Origin: Chloroflexota bacterium
GTDB lineage: Bacteria > Chloroflexota > UBA6077 > JACCZL01
NCBI GenBank assembly: GCA_020850535.1
Contig: JADZEM010000048.1
Coordinates: 1 to 38,664, forward strand
Direction of reading: 5' to 3'
DNA length: 38,664 nucleotides
Shown: piece by piece, positions 8,209 through 16,451 of the stretch
Numbering within the stretch: position 1 is the first letter of the stretch
Layout: every line of letters begins with the position of its first letter
Notes under the pieces: generated by a model
The model's input: the letters and a program-made list of their open reading frames with translations, nothing else
Told to the model about the DNA's origin: nothing
Databases searched by the model: none
Program-made: the position numbers and the translations under genes

Positions 8209-9143
8209 GCGGGCGACGCGAGACGGCGCACTACGCGCCGCTGCTGGAGCGCATGGGACGCGGTGGGACAGTTGTCCTCGACGGCGGCATCGGCACCGAG
8301 ATCCTGCGGCGGGATGTGACCTGGGCCGACCATCAGGTGATCGACCGGCCGACCGTCGTCCGGGCGATTCACCGCGACTACGTGCAGGCCGGCGCGGATG
8401 TCATCTCGACCAACACGTTTCAGCTGACCCGGCGGGCGCTCTACAACCACTTCCGCGACGAGGCCCACCGCAAGCAGGTCGGGGCGGGCGACCTGGAGAA
8501 CCGCGCCGAGCGGCTGCTGCGCGCGGCGGCCACGCTCGCCGTCGAGAGCCGCGACGCCCATGCGAATGGGCGGCCCGTGGCCGTGGCCGGCGCGATCACG
8601 ACACTCGAATGGTGCTTCCGCCCGGACCTCGCGCCGACCCCCGCGCAGGCTCGCGCCGAGTACGTCGAGACCATCGGGACGCTGGCCGAGGCTGGCTGCG
8701 ATCTGGTGCTGATCGAGACGGTCAACTCGGTGTCCGAGGCGAAGGTCGCGCTGGAAGCGGCCAACGAGGTCGGGCTGCCCTGCTGGATGGCGTTCGCGCC
8801 GACCGAGGACGGCAAGCTGTTCACCGGCGAGACGATGGCCGAGGCCGAGGCCGCGCTGACGCCGCTCGGCGTGGACGCGATCCTGGTCAACTGCGCCCCG
8901 CCGGACGACTGCCGGGCCGGCCTGGTCGAGATGGCGAAGGTCCGCTCGGGCGCGAAGGGGCTGTATCCGCACGTCGGGCGTTTCGACCCGCCGGAGTGGC
9001 TGTTCACCGACGAGTACCCGCCCGCCCGCTACGCCGACGAGGCCCGGGCGTGGCGCGATCTCGGCGCGACGATTGTCGGCGGCTGCTGTGGGACCACTCC
9101 GGACACCATCGCGTCGGTGGTGCAGGCGCTCGGGACGCGCTGA
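8205..9143 (+). CDS. Homocysteine S-methyltransferase family protein (intact zinc site)
   Basis: This 312-residue member should move a methyl group from a methylated donor (S-methylmethionine, betaine or an unknown) to homocysteine or a similar thiol in the cytoplasm. The expected features are all present: DGGIGTEIL near the start, STNTFQL, LIETVNS, the first zinc cysteine in LVNCAPP and the paired cysteines in GGCCGTTPDTI near the C-terminus. It overlaps the upstream paralogue by four bases and is followed after one base by the oxidoreductase, so the three are one transcript. The donor is not readable. The oxidoreductase partner and LacI control suggest catabolism of a methylated compound and not simple methionine synthesis, but that is inference. 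Confidence 0.9.
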   Translation: MSGRRETAHYAPLLERMGRGGTVVLDGGIGTEILRRDVTWADHQVIDRPTVVRAIHRDYVQAGADVISTNTFQLTRRALYNHFRDEAHRKQVGAGDLENRAERLLRAAATLAVESRDAHANGRPVAVAGAITTLEWCFRPDLAPTPAQARAEYVETIGTLAEAGCDLVLIETVNSVSEAKVALEAANEVGLPCWMAFAPTEDGKLFTGETMAEAEAALTPLGVDAILVNCAPPDDCRAGLVEMAKVRSGAKGLYPHVGRFDPPEWLFTDEYPPARYADEARAWRDLGATIVGGCCGTTPDTIASVVQALGTR

Positions 9144-9144
9144 G

Positions 9145-10758
9145 ATGACCCGCCTGCGAGACGCCGTCGTGGTGGGGGGCGGCCACAACGGACTGGTGGC
9201 TGCTGCCTACCTCGCGCGGGCGGGGCTGGATGTCCTGGTGCTGGAGCGGCGCGAGGTGCTGGGCGGCGCCGCCGTCACCGAGGAGCCGTGGCCGGGCTTC
9301 CGCGTCTCGACGGCGGCCTACCTGGTGTCGCTGCTTCAGGAGAAGGTCGTCCAGGATCTCCAACTGCACCGCCACGGCTACGAGATCCTGCCGAAAGACC
9401 CGCCCTACTTCTCGCCGCGCCTGGACGGGCAGCACTTCTTCATGTGGCGGGACATGGCCCGCACCTGCGAGGAGCTGGCCCGCCTCTCGCCGCGAGACGC
9501 CGAGCGCTACCCGGCCTACGAGGAGATGCTCGACCGGGTGACCGCGTTCGTGGAGCCGCTGCTGCTCCAGCCGCCGCCCGGCCTGCCCGCCGACGATCCC
9601 GAGGCCGTGGCCGACTGGGCCGCGTTCATGGGGCGGCTCCACACGCTGCCCCGCAAGCACCTTGCCGAGGTCGTGCGGGTCTTCACGGCCAGCGCCTCCG
9701 ACTTCCTCGACGACTGGTTTGAGTCGGGTGCGCTCAAGGCGGCCCTGGCGACCGATGGCGTGATCGGGGCGGCGGCCGGGCCGCGCACGCCGGGGACGGC
9801 CTACGTGCTGCTCCACCACATGATGGGCCGGGCGGCCGGCTCGCGCGGCCTCTGGGGCTTCGCGCGGGGCGGCACGGGCGCCGTCTCCCAGGCCATCGCC
9901 AGCGCGGCCCGGGCGGCCGGCGCGGAGATCCGCACCGGCGCTGCCGTGGATCGGGTTCTCGTGCGCGATGGCGTCGCTACGGGGGTGGCGCTGGCCGGCG
10001 GCGAGGAGATCCCCGCGCGGGTGGTTCTCTCGAACGCCGATCCGAAGCGGACCTTCCTGGGGCTGGTCGGGCGGGAGCACCTGCCCGCCGACCTGGCCGG
10101 CGAGGTGGACGCCTGGAAGATCGCCGGCGTCTCCTTCAAGCTCAACCTTGGCGTGGGCGAGCTGCCGTCCTGGCGGGCGCTGCCCGGCACGGCGCTCGGG
10201 CCGCAGCACCGGGGCACGGCGCACGTCGCCCCGAGCGTGGACTACATCGAGCGGGCCTGGGACGACGCCAAGTACGGGCGCACCTCGCAACACCCGATGA
10301 TCGAGGTCGGCATCCCCACGACCTACGATCCATCCCTTGCCCCTGAGGGCAAGCACGTTCTCTCGCTGTTCGTCCAGTATGCGCCGTATCGGCTGGCGGA
10401 AGGCTCCTGGGAGACCGAGCGCGGGGTGTTCACGGACCGGATCGTGGGCACGCTCGGCGAGTACGCGCCGAACCTGCCGTCCGCCATCGAGCACCTGCTG
10501 CCGCTGGCCCCGCCGGATCTCGAAGCCCGTTTCGGCCTGACCGGCGGGCACATCTTCCACGGCGAGCTCTCGCTGGGGCAACTGTTCTTCGGCCGGCCGC
10601 TGGTGGGCTGGTCTCGCTACACCACGCCGATTCAGGGACTCTACCTGTGCGGCTCGGGGACGCACCCGGGCGGCGGCGTCATGGGGGCGTCTGGCCACAA
10701 CGCGGCCGGCGCGGTGCTCCTGGCGATGCAGGGCCAGCGGGTTGCCGATCCGGCCTGA
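9145..10758 (+). CDS. FAD-dependent oxidoreductase, phytoene-desaturase-like (PYROXD2 type)
   Basis: This 537-residue flavoprotein begins with an FAD-binding Rossmann motif (VVVGGGHNGLVAAAYLARAG) followed by VLVLERREVLGGAAVTEE. It ends with the second FAD contact region (GLYLCGSGTHPGGGVMGASG). This pattern fits the COG1233 group that includes carotenoid desaturases and PYROXD2. The second motif and the lack of any carotenoid genes nearby favour the PYROXD2 side. The ATG at 9145 follows the previous stop by one base and directly precedes the FAD motif, so the longer frame from 9073 is unlikely. It probably oxidises the product or substrate of the two methyltransferase-family proteins, although the actual substrate of bacterial PYROXD2-like enzymes is not known to me. 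Confidence 0.9.
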   Translation: MTRLRDAVVVGGGHNGLVAAAYLARAGLDVLVLERREVLGGAAVTEEPWPGFRVSTAAYLVSLLQEKVVQDLQLHRHGYEILPKDPPYFSPRLDGQHFFMWRDMARTCEELARLSPRDAERYPAYEEMLDRVTAFVEPLLLQPPPGLPADDPEAVADWAAFMGRLHTLPRKHLAEVVRVFTASASDFLDDWFESGALKAALATDGVIGAAAGPRTPGTAYVLLHHMMGRAAGSRGLWGFARGGTGAVSQAIASAARAAGAEIRTGAAVDRVLVRDGVATGVALAGGEEIPARVVLSNADPKRTFLGLVGREHLPADLAGEVDAWKIAGVSFKLNLGVGELPSWRALPGTALGPQHRGTAHVAPSVDYIERAWDDAKYGRTSQHPMIEVGIPTTYDPSLAPEGKHVLSLFVQYAPYRLAEGSWETERGVFTDRIVGTLGEYAPNLPSAIEHLLPLAPPDLEARFGLTGGHIFHGELSLGQLFFGRPLVGWSRYTTPIQGLYLCGSGTHPGGGVMGASGHNAAGAVLLAMQGQRVADPA

Positions 10759-10832
10759 CCGCGGGCGCGCGTCTGACTGACAACAGTTTGCGCGGGCCTG
10801 CGCCGGTCGGACCCGTGCCCCTCAGCAGACGC

Positions 10833-11069
10833 TCAGTCGCCGGGACAGGGCGGCTCGCTGGGCGGTGTCAGCCACTCGATGCGGGTGCGCCCGCCGTGCC
10901 CGTGGACCTTCTCCAGATCCTCGACGTTGTCGAAGATGGTCACCGAGGCGTACTCGCTGCACCACGACATGACGACCTTGCCCGACGAGAACACGACGCC
11001 CTCGGCCACGACGCCCGTTCCCGAGACGCCGCTGACATCTTCATCCCTGACGAGGCAAAACGGGCGCAT
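10833..11069 (-). CDS. Small conserved protein of unknown function (GVSGTG type)
   Basis: The 78-residue protein starts MRPFCLVRDEDVSGVSGTG and continues VVAEGVVFSSGKVVMSW, then a HGHGGRTRIEWL ending. I recognise this pattern from short uncharacterised proteins in Actinobacteria and their phages, but no function is known to me. No signal peptide, membrane segment or metal-binding motif is visible. The ATG at 11069 matches the usual first residues of such proteins, and the longer frame to 11150 is a poor start. It is convergent with the operon ending at 10758 and opens a gene-poor, repeat-bearing stretch. Confidence 0.6.
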   Translation of the reverse strand: MRPFCLVRDEDVSGVSGTGVVAEGVVFSSGKVVMSWCSEYASVTIFDNVEDLEKVHGHGGRTRIEWLTPPSEPPCPGD

Positions 11070-11338
11070 CACTCGCTCTTCGTGGAGGTGCCGGCCACCG
11101 GTCTGCCGGCGGCCGGCAGGAGCGTATGGGGAACGGCCCGCCGAGTGCAAGCGCGCCCGCTGGACGCGCAGGGCGATTGCCGTGTCGCTGTCGAACGCGC
11201 CGCCGACCGCTGCACCCTCATCCGTGATGAGCCATCAGCGTTGCCACGTTGCCGGAGGCCTATTCGCAGGACGGGCCGCCGGGGAGGTTGTCGGGCACCG
11301 TCCCACCGCGCCCCCTCAATCTTTGAGATCGAAAGTGG

Positions 11339-11366
11339 GTTGTGTAAGGCGGGTACGCGAACCGGC
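11339..11366 (+). repeat. Dispersed repeat, partial copy C
   Basis: GTTGTGTAAGGCGGGTACGC followed by GAACCGG matches the first half of the copy at 11529-11566 (GTCGTGTAAACAGGGTTACG, then TGAACCGG) with a few changes and a one-base gap. The similarity ends after GAACCGG. Confidence 0.45.
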
Positions 11367-11528
11367 AGAAGGTCAGGCGATGATCTTCAGTACCCTCTCA
11401 AAGAGAGTCTCTCGGGGACGGGTGCTGAGCGTAGGCAAGCCCAGCCTTGTTGCCTCGGCCGGTCATATGCCTTGAGGCTACTACGTTTTGCGAATGTCAA
11501 GGTAATGTGGTTCAGGGCTATCGTCTGG

Positions 11529-11583
11529 TCGTGTAAACAGGGTTACGTGAACCGGAGGTTTCTGGCTTGACCAGAGCCTGCTG
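11529..11583 (+). repeat. Dispersed repeat, copy A
   Basis: The stretch contains GGTTACGTGAACCGGAGG and then TTGACCAGAGCCTGCTG. Both parts recur in the same order and orientation at 18028-18078, where seven extra bases separate them. GGTT-ACGTG-AACC within it is an imperfect palindrome. It may be the end or target site of a mobile element. Confidence 0.6.
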
Positions 11584-11820
11584 CACTATTCGCGATGGCC
11601 TACAGTCGCTGGCAGGCTTGGCATCGATATCCTCCTGCTTACGACCCTCCGGAGCAGGCCGCGGTACCGTCCTTTCGGTCTCCACTTGACACAAGGTTAT
11701 GCAATCGCCCTGAGAACTCCTCGAGGTAGCTGGCAGCCACGGCCTCAGTCCGCGACACTGCTTGAAAGGGGCCAGCGATCATCATCGTGGGTGCTCAGAA
11801 AGCCATCTTTGCATAGACTC

Positions 11821-12366
11821 GTGCACGTCGTTTTGCTCAATGGTGTCGGTAGCGCTGGCAAGACTTCCGTCGCGAAGGCGTTGCAGAAAATCACGTCCGC
11901 GCCGTTTCTACATGTGCAGATGGATGCCTTCCTCGACATGATGCCAGAGCCCTACCTGGATCATCCCGAGGGCCTGATGTTCGAGACCGGCCTGCAAGAT
12001 GGCAAGCCAGTTATCAGCATCCAGCGCGGGCCGGTGGCAGAGCGGACGTTTCTCGGCATGCGCCGTGCCATCGCGGCGATGGCCCAGGCTGGTAACAATC
12101 TGATCGTCGACGACGTGATGCTTGGGAACGAAGCAACCGAATACGCGGCCCTGCTGTGCGACGTCACCCTGCATATGGTCGGCGTATCCGCGCCGCTCGA
12201 CGTGCTCGAAGCGCGCGAGCGCGCGCGAGGCGACCGCCTAATCGGTCTCGCCCGCTGGCAATACGATCGCGTTCACCAGGGCAAGCACTACGATCTCACA
12301 GTCGATACCAGCAAAGCCGCGCCGGCGGAGTGCGCGCTGCTGATACGCGATGCATTCGGTCTCTAG
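11821..12366 (+). CDS. Chloramphenicol phosphotransferase-like P-loop kinase
   Basis: This 181-residue cytoplasmic kinase has a Walker A loop (LLNGVGSAGKTS), an acidic MDAFLDMMP that lines up with the catalytic Asp region of chloramphenicol phosphotransferase, LIVDDVMLG in the Walker B position, and the family tail VGVSAPLDVLEARERARGDR with ARWQYDRVHQGKHYDL and VDTS. The family uses ATP to phosphorylate chloramphenicol or small hydroxyl compounds. The length matches the 178-residue reference enzyme if translation begins at GTG 11821. A TTG at 11809 is possible, and the longer frame from 11686 is not supported. It stands alone between gaps, in a stretch that also holds an APH-like kinase. Whether it gives drug resistance cannot be told. 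Confidence 0.8.
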   Translation: MHVVLLNGVGSAGKTSVAKALQKITSAPFLHVQMDAFLDMMPEPYLDHPEGLMFETGLQDGKPVISIQRGPVAERTFLGMRRAIAAMAQAGNNLIVDDVMLGNEATEYAALLCDVTLHMVGVSAPLDVLEARERARGDRLIGLARWQYDRVHQGKHYDLTVDTSKAAPAECALLIRDAFGL

Positions 12367-12617
12367 TCCGGGCAGAGGTGTGTTGAGACACGTTGCGGGT
12401 TGTGCTTGATCCCGTTCCGTACGTCATCATCGCAGGTGAGCATGGGCTCCGTGGCGCCGGTTGAAGAGGAAACTTCGACAGCCTTCAGCACCCTCGTCAC
12501 CAGGTTCGCCCAGAACGCCTGTTCGCCCTATACTGGCTGCGTGTCCCGAGGCGTCACCACCCTGGCGTCGGTGGGCGCCGCCGCCACGCTGTCCAATGAA
12601 AGCTGGAGTCCCTTGCC

Positions 12618-13562
12618 ATGAAGTTTGGCCTGCACAACTCGTCGTGGCTCGACGCCGCCGATCCGTCCGAGGCCTTCGAGGCCGTGAAGGTGAAGGCGCA
12701 ATGGGCGGAGAACCACGGCTTTGTCTGGTTCTCGGTCCTGGATCACATGATCCAGATCCCTCGTGTGGGCGAACCCGACGAGCCGGTCATGGAAGGCTGG
12801 ATCGCCCTGGCAGCGCTGGCGACCGTCACCAGCCGCATCCGGCTCGCCACGCTGGCCACCTCGGTTGGCTATCGCAACCCGGCCCATCTCGCCAAGATCG
12901 CAGCAACCGTCGATGTGATCAGCCGGGGACGACTGACGCTCGGCATCGGCGCCGGCTTCTTCGAGGATGAATACAGGCAATATGGCTGGGAGTTCCCGCT
13001 GCGACCGGCGACCCGCATCCAGCAGGCGGAGGAGGCGGTCCAGTTGATCCTGAAGATGTGGACCGAGCCGCGCACAACGTTCCACGGCCGGTATTTCCAC
13101 GTCGAGGATGCGATCCTCGAACCGAGGCCGGTACAGCAGCCGCATCCGCCGGTGATGATCGCCGGCGGCGGCGAGCAGATGACGTTGCGCGCGGTTGCCC
13201 GTCTGGCCGACGCGTGCAACATCGTCGGCGACCTTGCCGATGTCGATCTTGATGAAGTCCGGCACAAGCTGGCAGTGTTGCGCGGACATTGCGAAACGGC
13301 AAGTCGCGATTATGATACAATCGAAAAAACGCTTCTCCAGCGCTGGCTGCTTGCCCGCGACGACGCCGCCGTGGCGGCGAAGCGTGAGCGACTGTCTGCC
13401 GGCGGATCGTTGCGTGGCTTCGTGGGCACGGTGGCCGAGGCGGTCGACCTGATCGGGCAATACGAGGATGCCGGTATCGAGTTGATCATCAATGGCGAGC
13501 ACCCGGACGACATCGAGACTCGCGAACTCTTCGTCTCAGATGTCATGCCGCACTTTGCCTGA
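12618..13562 (+). CDS. LLM-class (luciferase-like) oxidoreductase, probably F420-dependent
   Basis: This 314-residue TIM-barrel flavin/F420 enzyme starts MKFGLHNSSW. It has ENHGFVWFSVLDHM, the barrel strand with TSRIRLATLATSVGYRNPAHLAK, and then DVISRGRLTLGIGAGFF, which is typical of F420-dependent members. PHPPVMIAGGGEQMTLRAVA and the C-terminal GTVAEAVDLIGQYEDAGIEL also fit. GGAG lies nine bases before the ATG. It is a single-gene unit between gaps of 250 and 285 bases. The substrate is not readable, and FMN use cannot be ruled out. Confidence 0.9.
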   Translation: MKFGLHNSSWLDAADPSEAFEAVKVKAQWAENHGFVWFSVLDHMIQIPRVGEPDEPVMEGWIALAALATVTSRIRLATLATSVGYRNPAHLAKIAATVDVISRGRLTLGIGAGFFEDEYRQYGWEFPLRPATRIQQAEEAVQLILKMWTEPRTTFHGRYFHVEDAILEPRPVQQPHPPVMIAGGGEQMTLRAVARLADACNIVGDLADVDLDEVRHKLAVLRGHCETASRDYDTIEKTLLQRWLLARDDAAVAAKRERLSAGGSLRGFVGTVAEAVDLIGQYEDAGIELIINGEHPDDIETRELFVSDVMPHFA

Positions 13563-13617
13563 CAGGCGGATTGCCGAGGCCCAGAACCGTCTCCTCGTCC
13601 GCACGTCCTCAACCAGA

Positions 13618-13639
13618 ACATCCTGCCCTGCCAGGATGT
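13618..13639. terminator. Hairpin downstream of the LLM oxidoreductase
   Basis: ACATCCTG at 13618-13625 pairs exactly with CAGGATGT at 13632-13639 around a six-base loop, 56 bases past the stop at 13562. No T-run follows, so it may be a palindromic repeat instead of a true terminator. Nothing else is recognisable in 13563-13847. Confidence 0.4.
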
Positions 13640-13847
13640 CCCAGAAACGGACGCGGGTGGTGAAAGACGCTCGGGAGGCGAGCCTCGGCAGAAGCCCGGT
13701 GACAGGCTACAGCCGTCTTGGTGCAGCCCGAGTATCACGTGCTGGAGATCGACGCGCCAATCGCGCGCTCATGGAGTGTCGGCCACGAGCGAGCGGGATT
13801 CGGGAGCGTGCGTCGTGCAGCGCGCTCGGCACCGAGGCTGGTCACGG

Positions 13848-14768
13848 TCAAGGCAGCAGATCCTCGAACGCGTGGAGTCGGCCGAACATGTCGGGCAGGC
13901 CGCGCAACCCGTTGCGCACCTCCGCGTGGCACCGCGCGAGACCGGGCCCGGTGGTCGCCTCGACACCGGCCAGGCAGCGCACGATGTTCCAGCGCGTGAA
14001 CCCCAGCCAGCCGCCGATGATGAACACGAACCAGCTCGGACCCGATGGCGGCAGCGCTCCGCCCCCTGCGACATAGCCGTCGAGGACCGAGCGGAAGACC
14101 GCCGCGTCGATGTGGTCGAAGCCACGTCCCTTCGAGAGGCTCAGCGCGGTCGATCCCAGCTCACTGGCCAGATCGAGCGAACCTGACAGCTCCCAGTCGA
14201 GCACCACCGGCCGACCCTCTCGCGCGAGCAGGTTCCACGGGTGGATGTCCCGGTGTGTCAGCACGACGGGGCCTGGCCGTTCGCAGGTGTCGACGAAGTC
14301 CGCGACCGCCAGCAACGCATCGACGGCGCCGGCAAGCTCGTCGGCCCAGGGCTGGTCGGTCACCGCCGCCCTCCTTGCGAGCTCGCGCCAGTCTCGCGGC
14401 GCCGGGTCTTCGACGGACGTGTGCGTCCAGGTGACGTCGAGCGCGTGGATGCAGGCGAGGATCTCGCCGATCTCGTGCGTGAACGCCCGGGACACCGGCT
14501 CTTCGGGCACCGCGTCTCCGTCGACCCACCGATGCACAAGCACCTCGGTATCGGCGGAGATCGGCTCGGGCATCGGGACGCCGGCCGTGAACGCCGCGCG
14601 CTCGAAACGGAACACATCGTCGTGCCTGAACGTCGAGCCACGTTCGAGGCCGAGCTCCTTCACCGCGAACGACCCGTGCTCGGTGTCGAGCCGGTACACA
14701 CTGCTGGACGCCTTGCCCTGCACGCGCGTCATTGGCCGCAGTGGAGCACCCAGATGGTCGAGCTTCAT
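13848..14768 (-). CDS. Aminoglycoside/choline-kinase-like phosphotransferase (APH family)
   Basis: This 306-residue protein has the APH kinase fold. An N-lobe with SSVYRLDTEHGSFAVKELGL supplies the ATP-binding lysine, and LVHRWVDGDAVPEE is the hinge region. The catalytic loop is VVLTHRDIHPWNLL, and LDWELSG takes the place of the metal-binding D(F/W)E. The family phosphorylates aminoglycosides, choline, homoserine or unknown alcohols, and sequence alone does not choose among them. The ATG at 14768 before MKLDHLGAPLRP is preferred over the longer frame to 14837. The piece ALSLSKG near the C-terminus resembles a known translated repeat but stays in frame. It stands alone between the LLM gene (convergent) and a methyltransferase gene. 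Confidence 0.82.
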   Translation of the reverse strand: MKLDHLGAPLRPMTRVQGKASSSVYRLDTEHGSFAVKELGLERGSTFRHDDVFRFERAAFTAGVPMPEPISADTEVLVHRWVDGDAVPEEPVSRAFTHEIGEILACIHALDVTWTHTSVEDPAPRDWRELARRAAVTDQPWADELAGAVDALLAVADFVDTCERPGPVVLTHRDIHPWNLLAREGRPVVLDWELSGSLDLASELGSTALSLSKGRGFDHIDAAVFRSVLDGYVAGGGALPPSGPSWFVFIIGGWLGFTRWNIVRCLAGVEATTGPGLARCHAEVRNGLRGLPDMFGRLHAFEDLLP

Positions 14769-15001
14769 GGGATCACCGTGACACCGGTTCCGGCCGCAGA
14801 CGACAACAGAGGCAATGGCCTCGCTGATCCGCGGCATGGAGTGCGTAGCTCGTTGCCTGCCCGATCGTCATCTTGCGCCCCTTGCTCCAGAGGTCACTAT
14901 CCACCGGGCTGGGTAGACCTTCCTTCGCCGGCTTGAGGTCGTAGTCAGGCCGGGTGATGAGGTTCTGAGCGCAGAACGTAGCACGGCGCTCATGCAGACC
15001 C

Positions 15002-15847
15002 TCAGCAGCGCCGCCCGACCGCCATGATGTGCGAGCTGGCGCCCAGCATCGTCGGCTCTGCTTCGAGCGTCCGCAGGAGATCGAGCAGGCGTTGACGGTG
15101 GTCGGGATCGGCCCACTGCTGGTCAAGATCCTGGAGCAGCCAGCCGACGCCTTCGATTGCCAGCGTCGTTTCGTGGCACAGGCCAGCCTCCGCAAACTCG
15201 GTCGCAAACTCCTCTGGTCGGTGCAGGTACGCCGTGGTGAAGTTCAGCGGCGGCTCGGATCGCCCCCGATGCTGACCGTCGGCCAGGTCGCGGGCCATGA
15301 TGTCGAGGTAGCCGGGCTCGTCCAGGCAATGTTGAAACAGCCCGTAGAGGGCCGTCGCGAAGCGCGCGATGCCGACGGCCAGCACCAGGCCGCCTTGCCG
15401 AAGCGCCCGCCGCGCCTCGCGGAGCGCGGCCGACCGGTCTGTGGGCTCAGTCAGGTGGTAGAGCGGGCCGAGCAGCAGCACCGCGTCCACGCTCTCGTCT
15501 GGCCAGTCGAGCTGGCGGGCGTCGCCCACGGCGGTGCTGGCGAGCGGATGGTCCGGCTGCTGGGACGAGGCCAGCCGTGCCTCCTCGACGTGGAGCGGTA
15601 CGGCGTCGATCAGATGGACCGTGTAGCCGTGTTGTGCCAGCCAGCAGGCGTACACCCCAGGCCCGCCGCCGACGTCCAGGATCACGGCCGGGGCCGGCGG
15701 CAGATACCGCTCCAGGAGTTCCTGGGTGCGTGCCCGTTCGAGCCGGCCGCGGCCCCTCGACAGGCGAGCCGCTTCGATGCCGGTGGTGGAGTAGTACGCG
15801 ACGATCTCGGCGGGGATCGGCGCGGGCCGATTCGTATCGCTGAACAC
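15002..15847 (-). CDS. SAM-dependent methyltransferase, class I
   Basis: This 281-residue cytoplasmic enzyme has the class I motifs: VILDVGGGPGVYACWLA (motif I, SAM binding), YTVHLIDAVPLHVEEA (acidic residue for the ribose), DARQLDWPDESVDAVLLLGPLYHL (motifs II-III) and ALRQGGLVLAVGIARFA. The substrate is unknown. A GTG at 15847 is preceded by GGGAGGGAAG at good spacing and gives the best start; an ATG at 15913 is also in frame. It is upstream of the APH-like gene on the same strand, with a 233-base gap that holds no recognisable gene. Confidence 0.85.
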   Translation of the reverse strand: MFSDTNRPAPIPAEIVAYYSTTGIEAARLSRGRGRLERARTQELLERYLPPAPAVILDVGGGPGVYACWLAQHGYTVHLIDAVPLHVEEARLASSQQPDHPLASTAVGDARQLDWPDESVDAVLLLGPLYHLTEPTDRSAALREARRALRQGGLVLAVGIARFATALYGLFQHCLDEPGYLDIMARDLADGQHRGRSEPPLNFTTAYLHRPEEFATEFAEAGLCHETTLAIEGVGWLLQDLDQQWADPDHRQRLLDLLRTLEAEPTMLGASSHIMAVGRRC

Positions 15848-15936
15848 CGCGGCTTCCCTCCCCGGACCAGCCTCTGACCAGATATGGTGCCTCAGAGAGA
15901 TCGAATGCAGCACGCGGCCAGCCAGGACCGGCCCGG

Positions 15937-16159
15937 ATGACGACCGCTGTGAACCGCTCGCTGATGCAGGCGCAAGATCAGATCGACCAGGACGGCCTCC
16001 GCGCCGCGCTCTTCTTCACCCGCACCTACGCTCGCCTCGTCCGGTCTGGCTCAGGTCATCCCCGCTGCCACCCCCGCCAACTCCAGGCTCCGCCCCGCCT
16101 TCGACCACGTTGACCGGGCAATCGCACGCCTCTGCACCAGCAACAGATTGATTGCCTGA
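15937..16159 (+). pseudogene. Frameshifted C-terminal remnant, probably of a transposase
   Basis: One frame reads QIDQDGLRAALFFTRTYARL and then VRSG. After a one-base shift near 16050 the next frame reads on as GLAQVIPAATPANSRLRPAF, then DHVDRAIARLCTSNRLIA and a stop at 16157-16159. The join looks like a single protein tail of the form RTYARLVRPGLAQV broken by an indel. I associate such tails with transposases of Chloroflexota and relatives, but this is recollection and not a search. No upstream transposase body or terminal repeats are seen. Confidence 0.45.
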
Positions 16160-16221
16160 AACTTGACTCACTCACAACAGGTTCCCGTGATCAAGCCGGG
16201 CTAGGCTGGTCTGAAACGCAA

Positions 16222-16290
16222 ATGACACAACGGTTCCGGTTGGTGAGCATCCTCGCAGTGATGCTTGGTGTGGCCCTCGCGCTGGCCTAA
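16222..16290 (+). other. 22-residue signal-peptide-like ORF
   Basis: ATG to TAA encodes MTQRFRLVSILAVMLGVALA followed by LA. This is a perfect signal-peptide pattern: basic start, hydrophobic core and small residues before the cleavage point. It ends in a stop exactly where a mature protein would begin. It is either the stump of a decayed secreted-protein gene or a tiny membrane peptide. No strong ribosome site is visible. Confidence 0.3.
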
Positions 16291-16451
16291 CCGTCTGGCT
16301 CCATGATGTAGGGACCTTCCGCATCGGCTGAGCGGATTTTAGATTCCTGGCGATGTCCGGAAGTACCAGACGCCGATGTCTCTTCAATGGAACGCCGTGT
16401 GCAGATGCGATCTCGACGATCATCTGCTGGCGCTGAACGTGTGAGTGACTG

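Larger units (their letters stand above)
11070..11820. other. Gene-poor region with two copies of a dispersed repeat
   Basis: No convincing protein is seen across about 750 bases, although several frames stay open by chance. It presumably holds the promoters of the small protein at 11069 (minus) and the kinase at 11821 (plus). It carries the repeat copies at 11339-11366 and 11529-11583. Confidence 0.5.
15848..16451. other. Gene-poor region with decayed coding remnants
   Basis: About 600 bases without an intact gene. It holds the frameshifted transposase-like tail (15937-16159) and a 22-codon signal-peptide-like ORF (16222-16290). The rest shows no recognisable coding or repeat structure. Confidence 0.5.

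Noticed and set aside
11821-12366. Confirmed chloramphenicol resistance gene
   Set aside because: The fold and motifs fit the family, but identity to the reference enzyme looks modest and many relatives have other or unknown substrates.
14100-14150. Repeat insertion inside the APH-like gene (ALSLSKG)
   Set aside because: The bases resemble a known interspersed repeat, but the frame and overall length stay normal and similar residues can occur naturally at this place.
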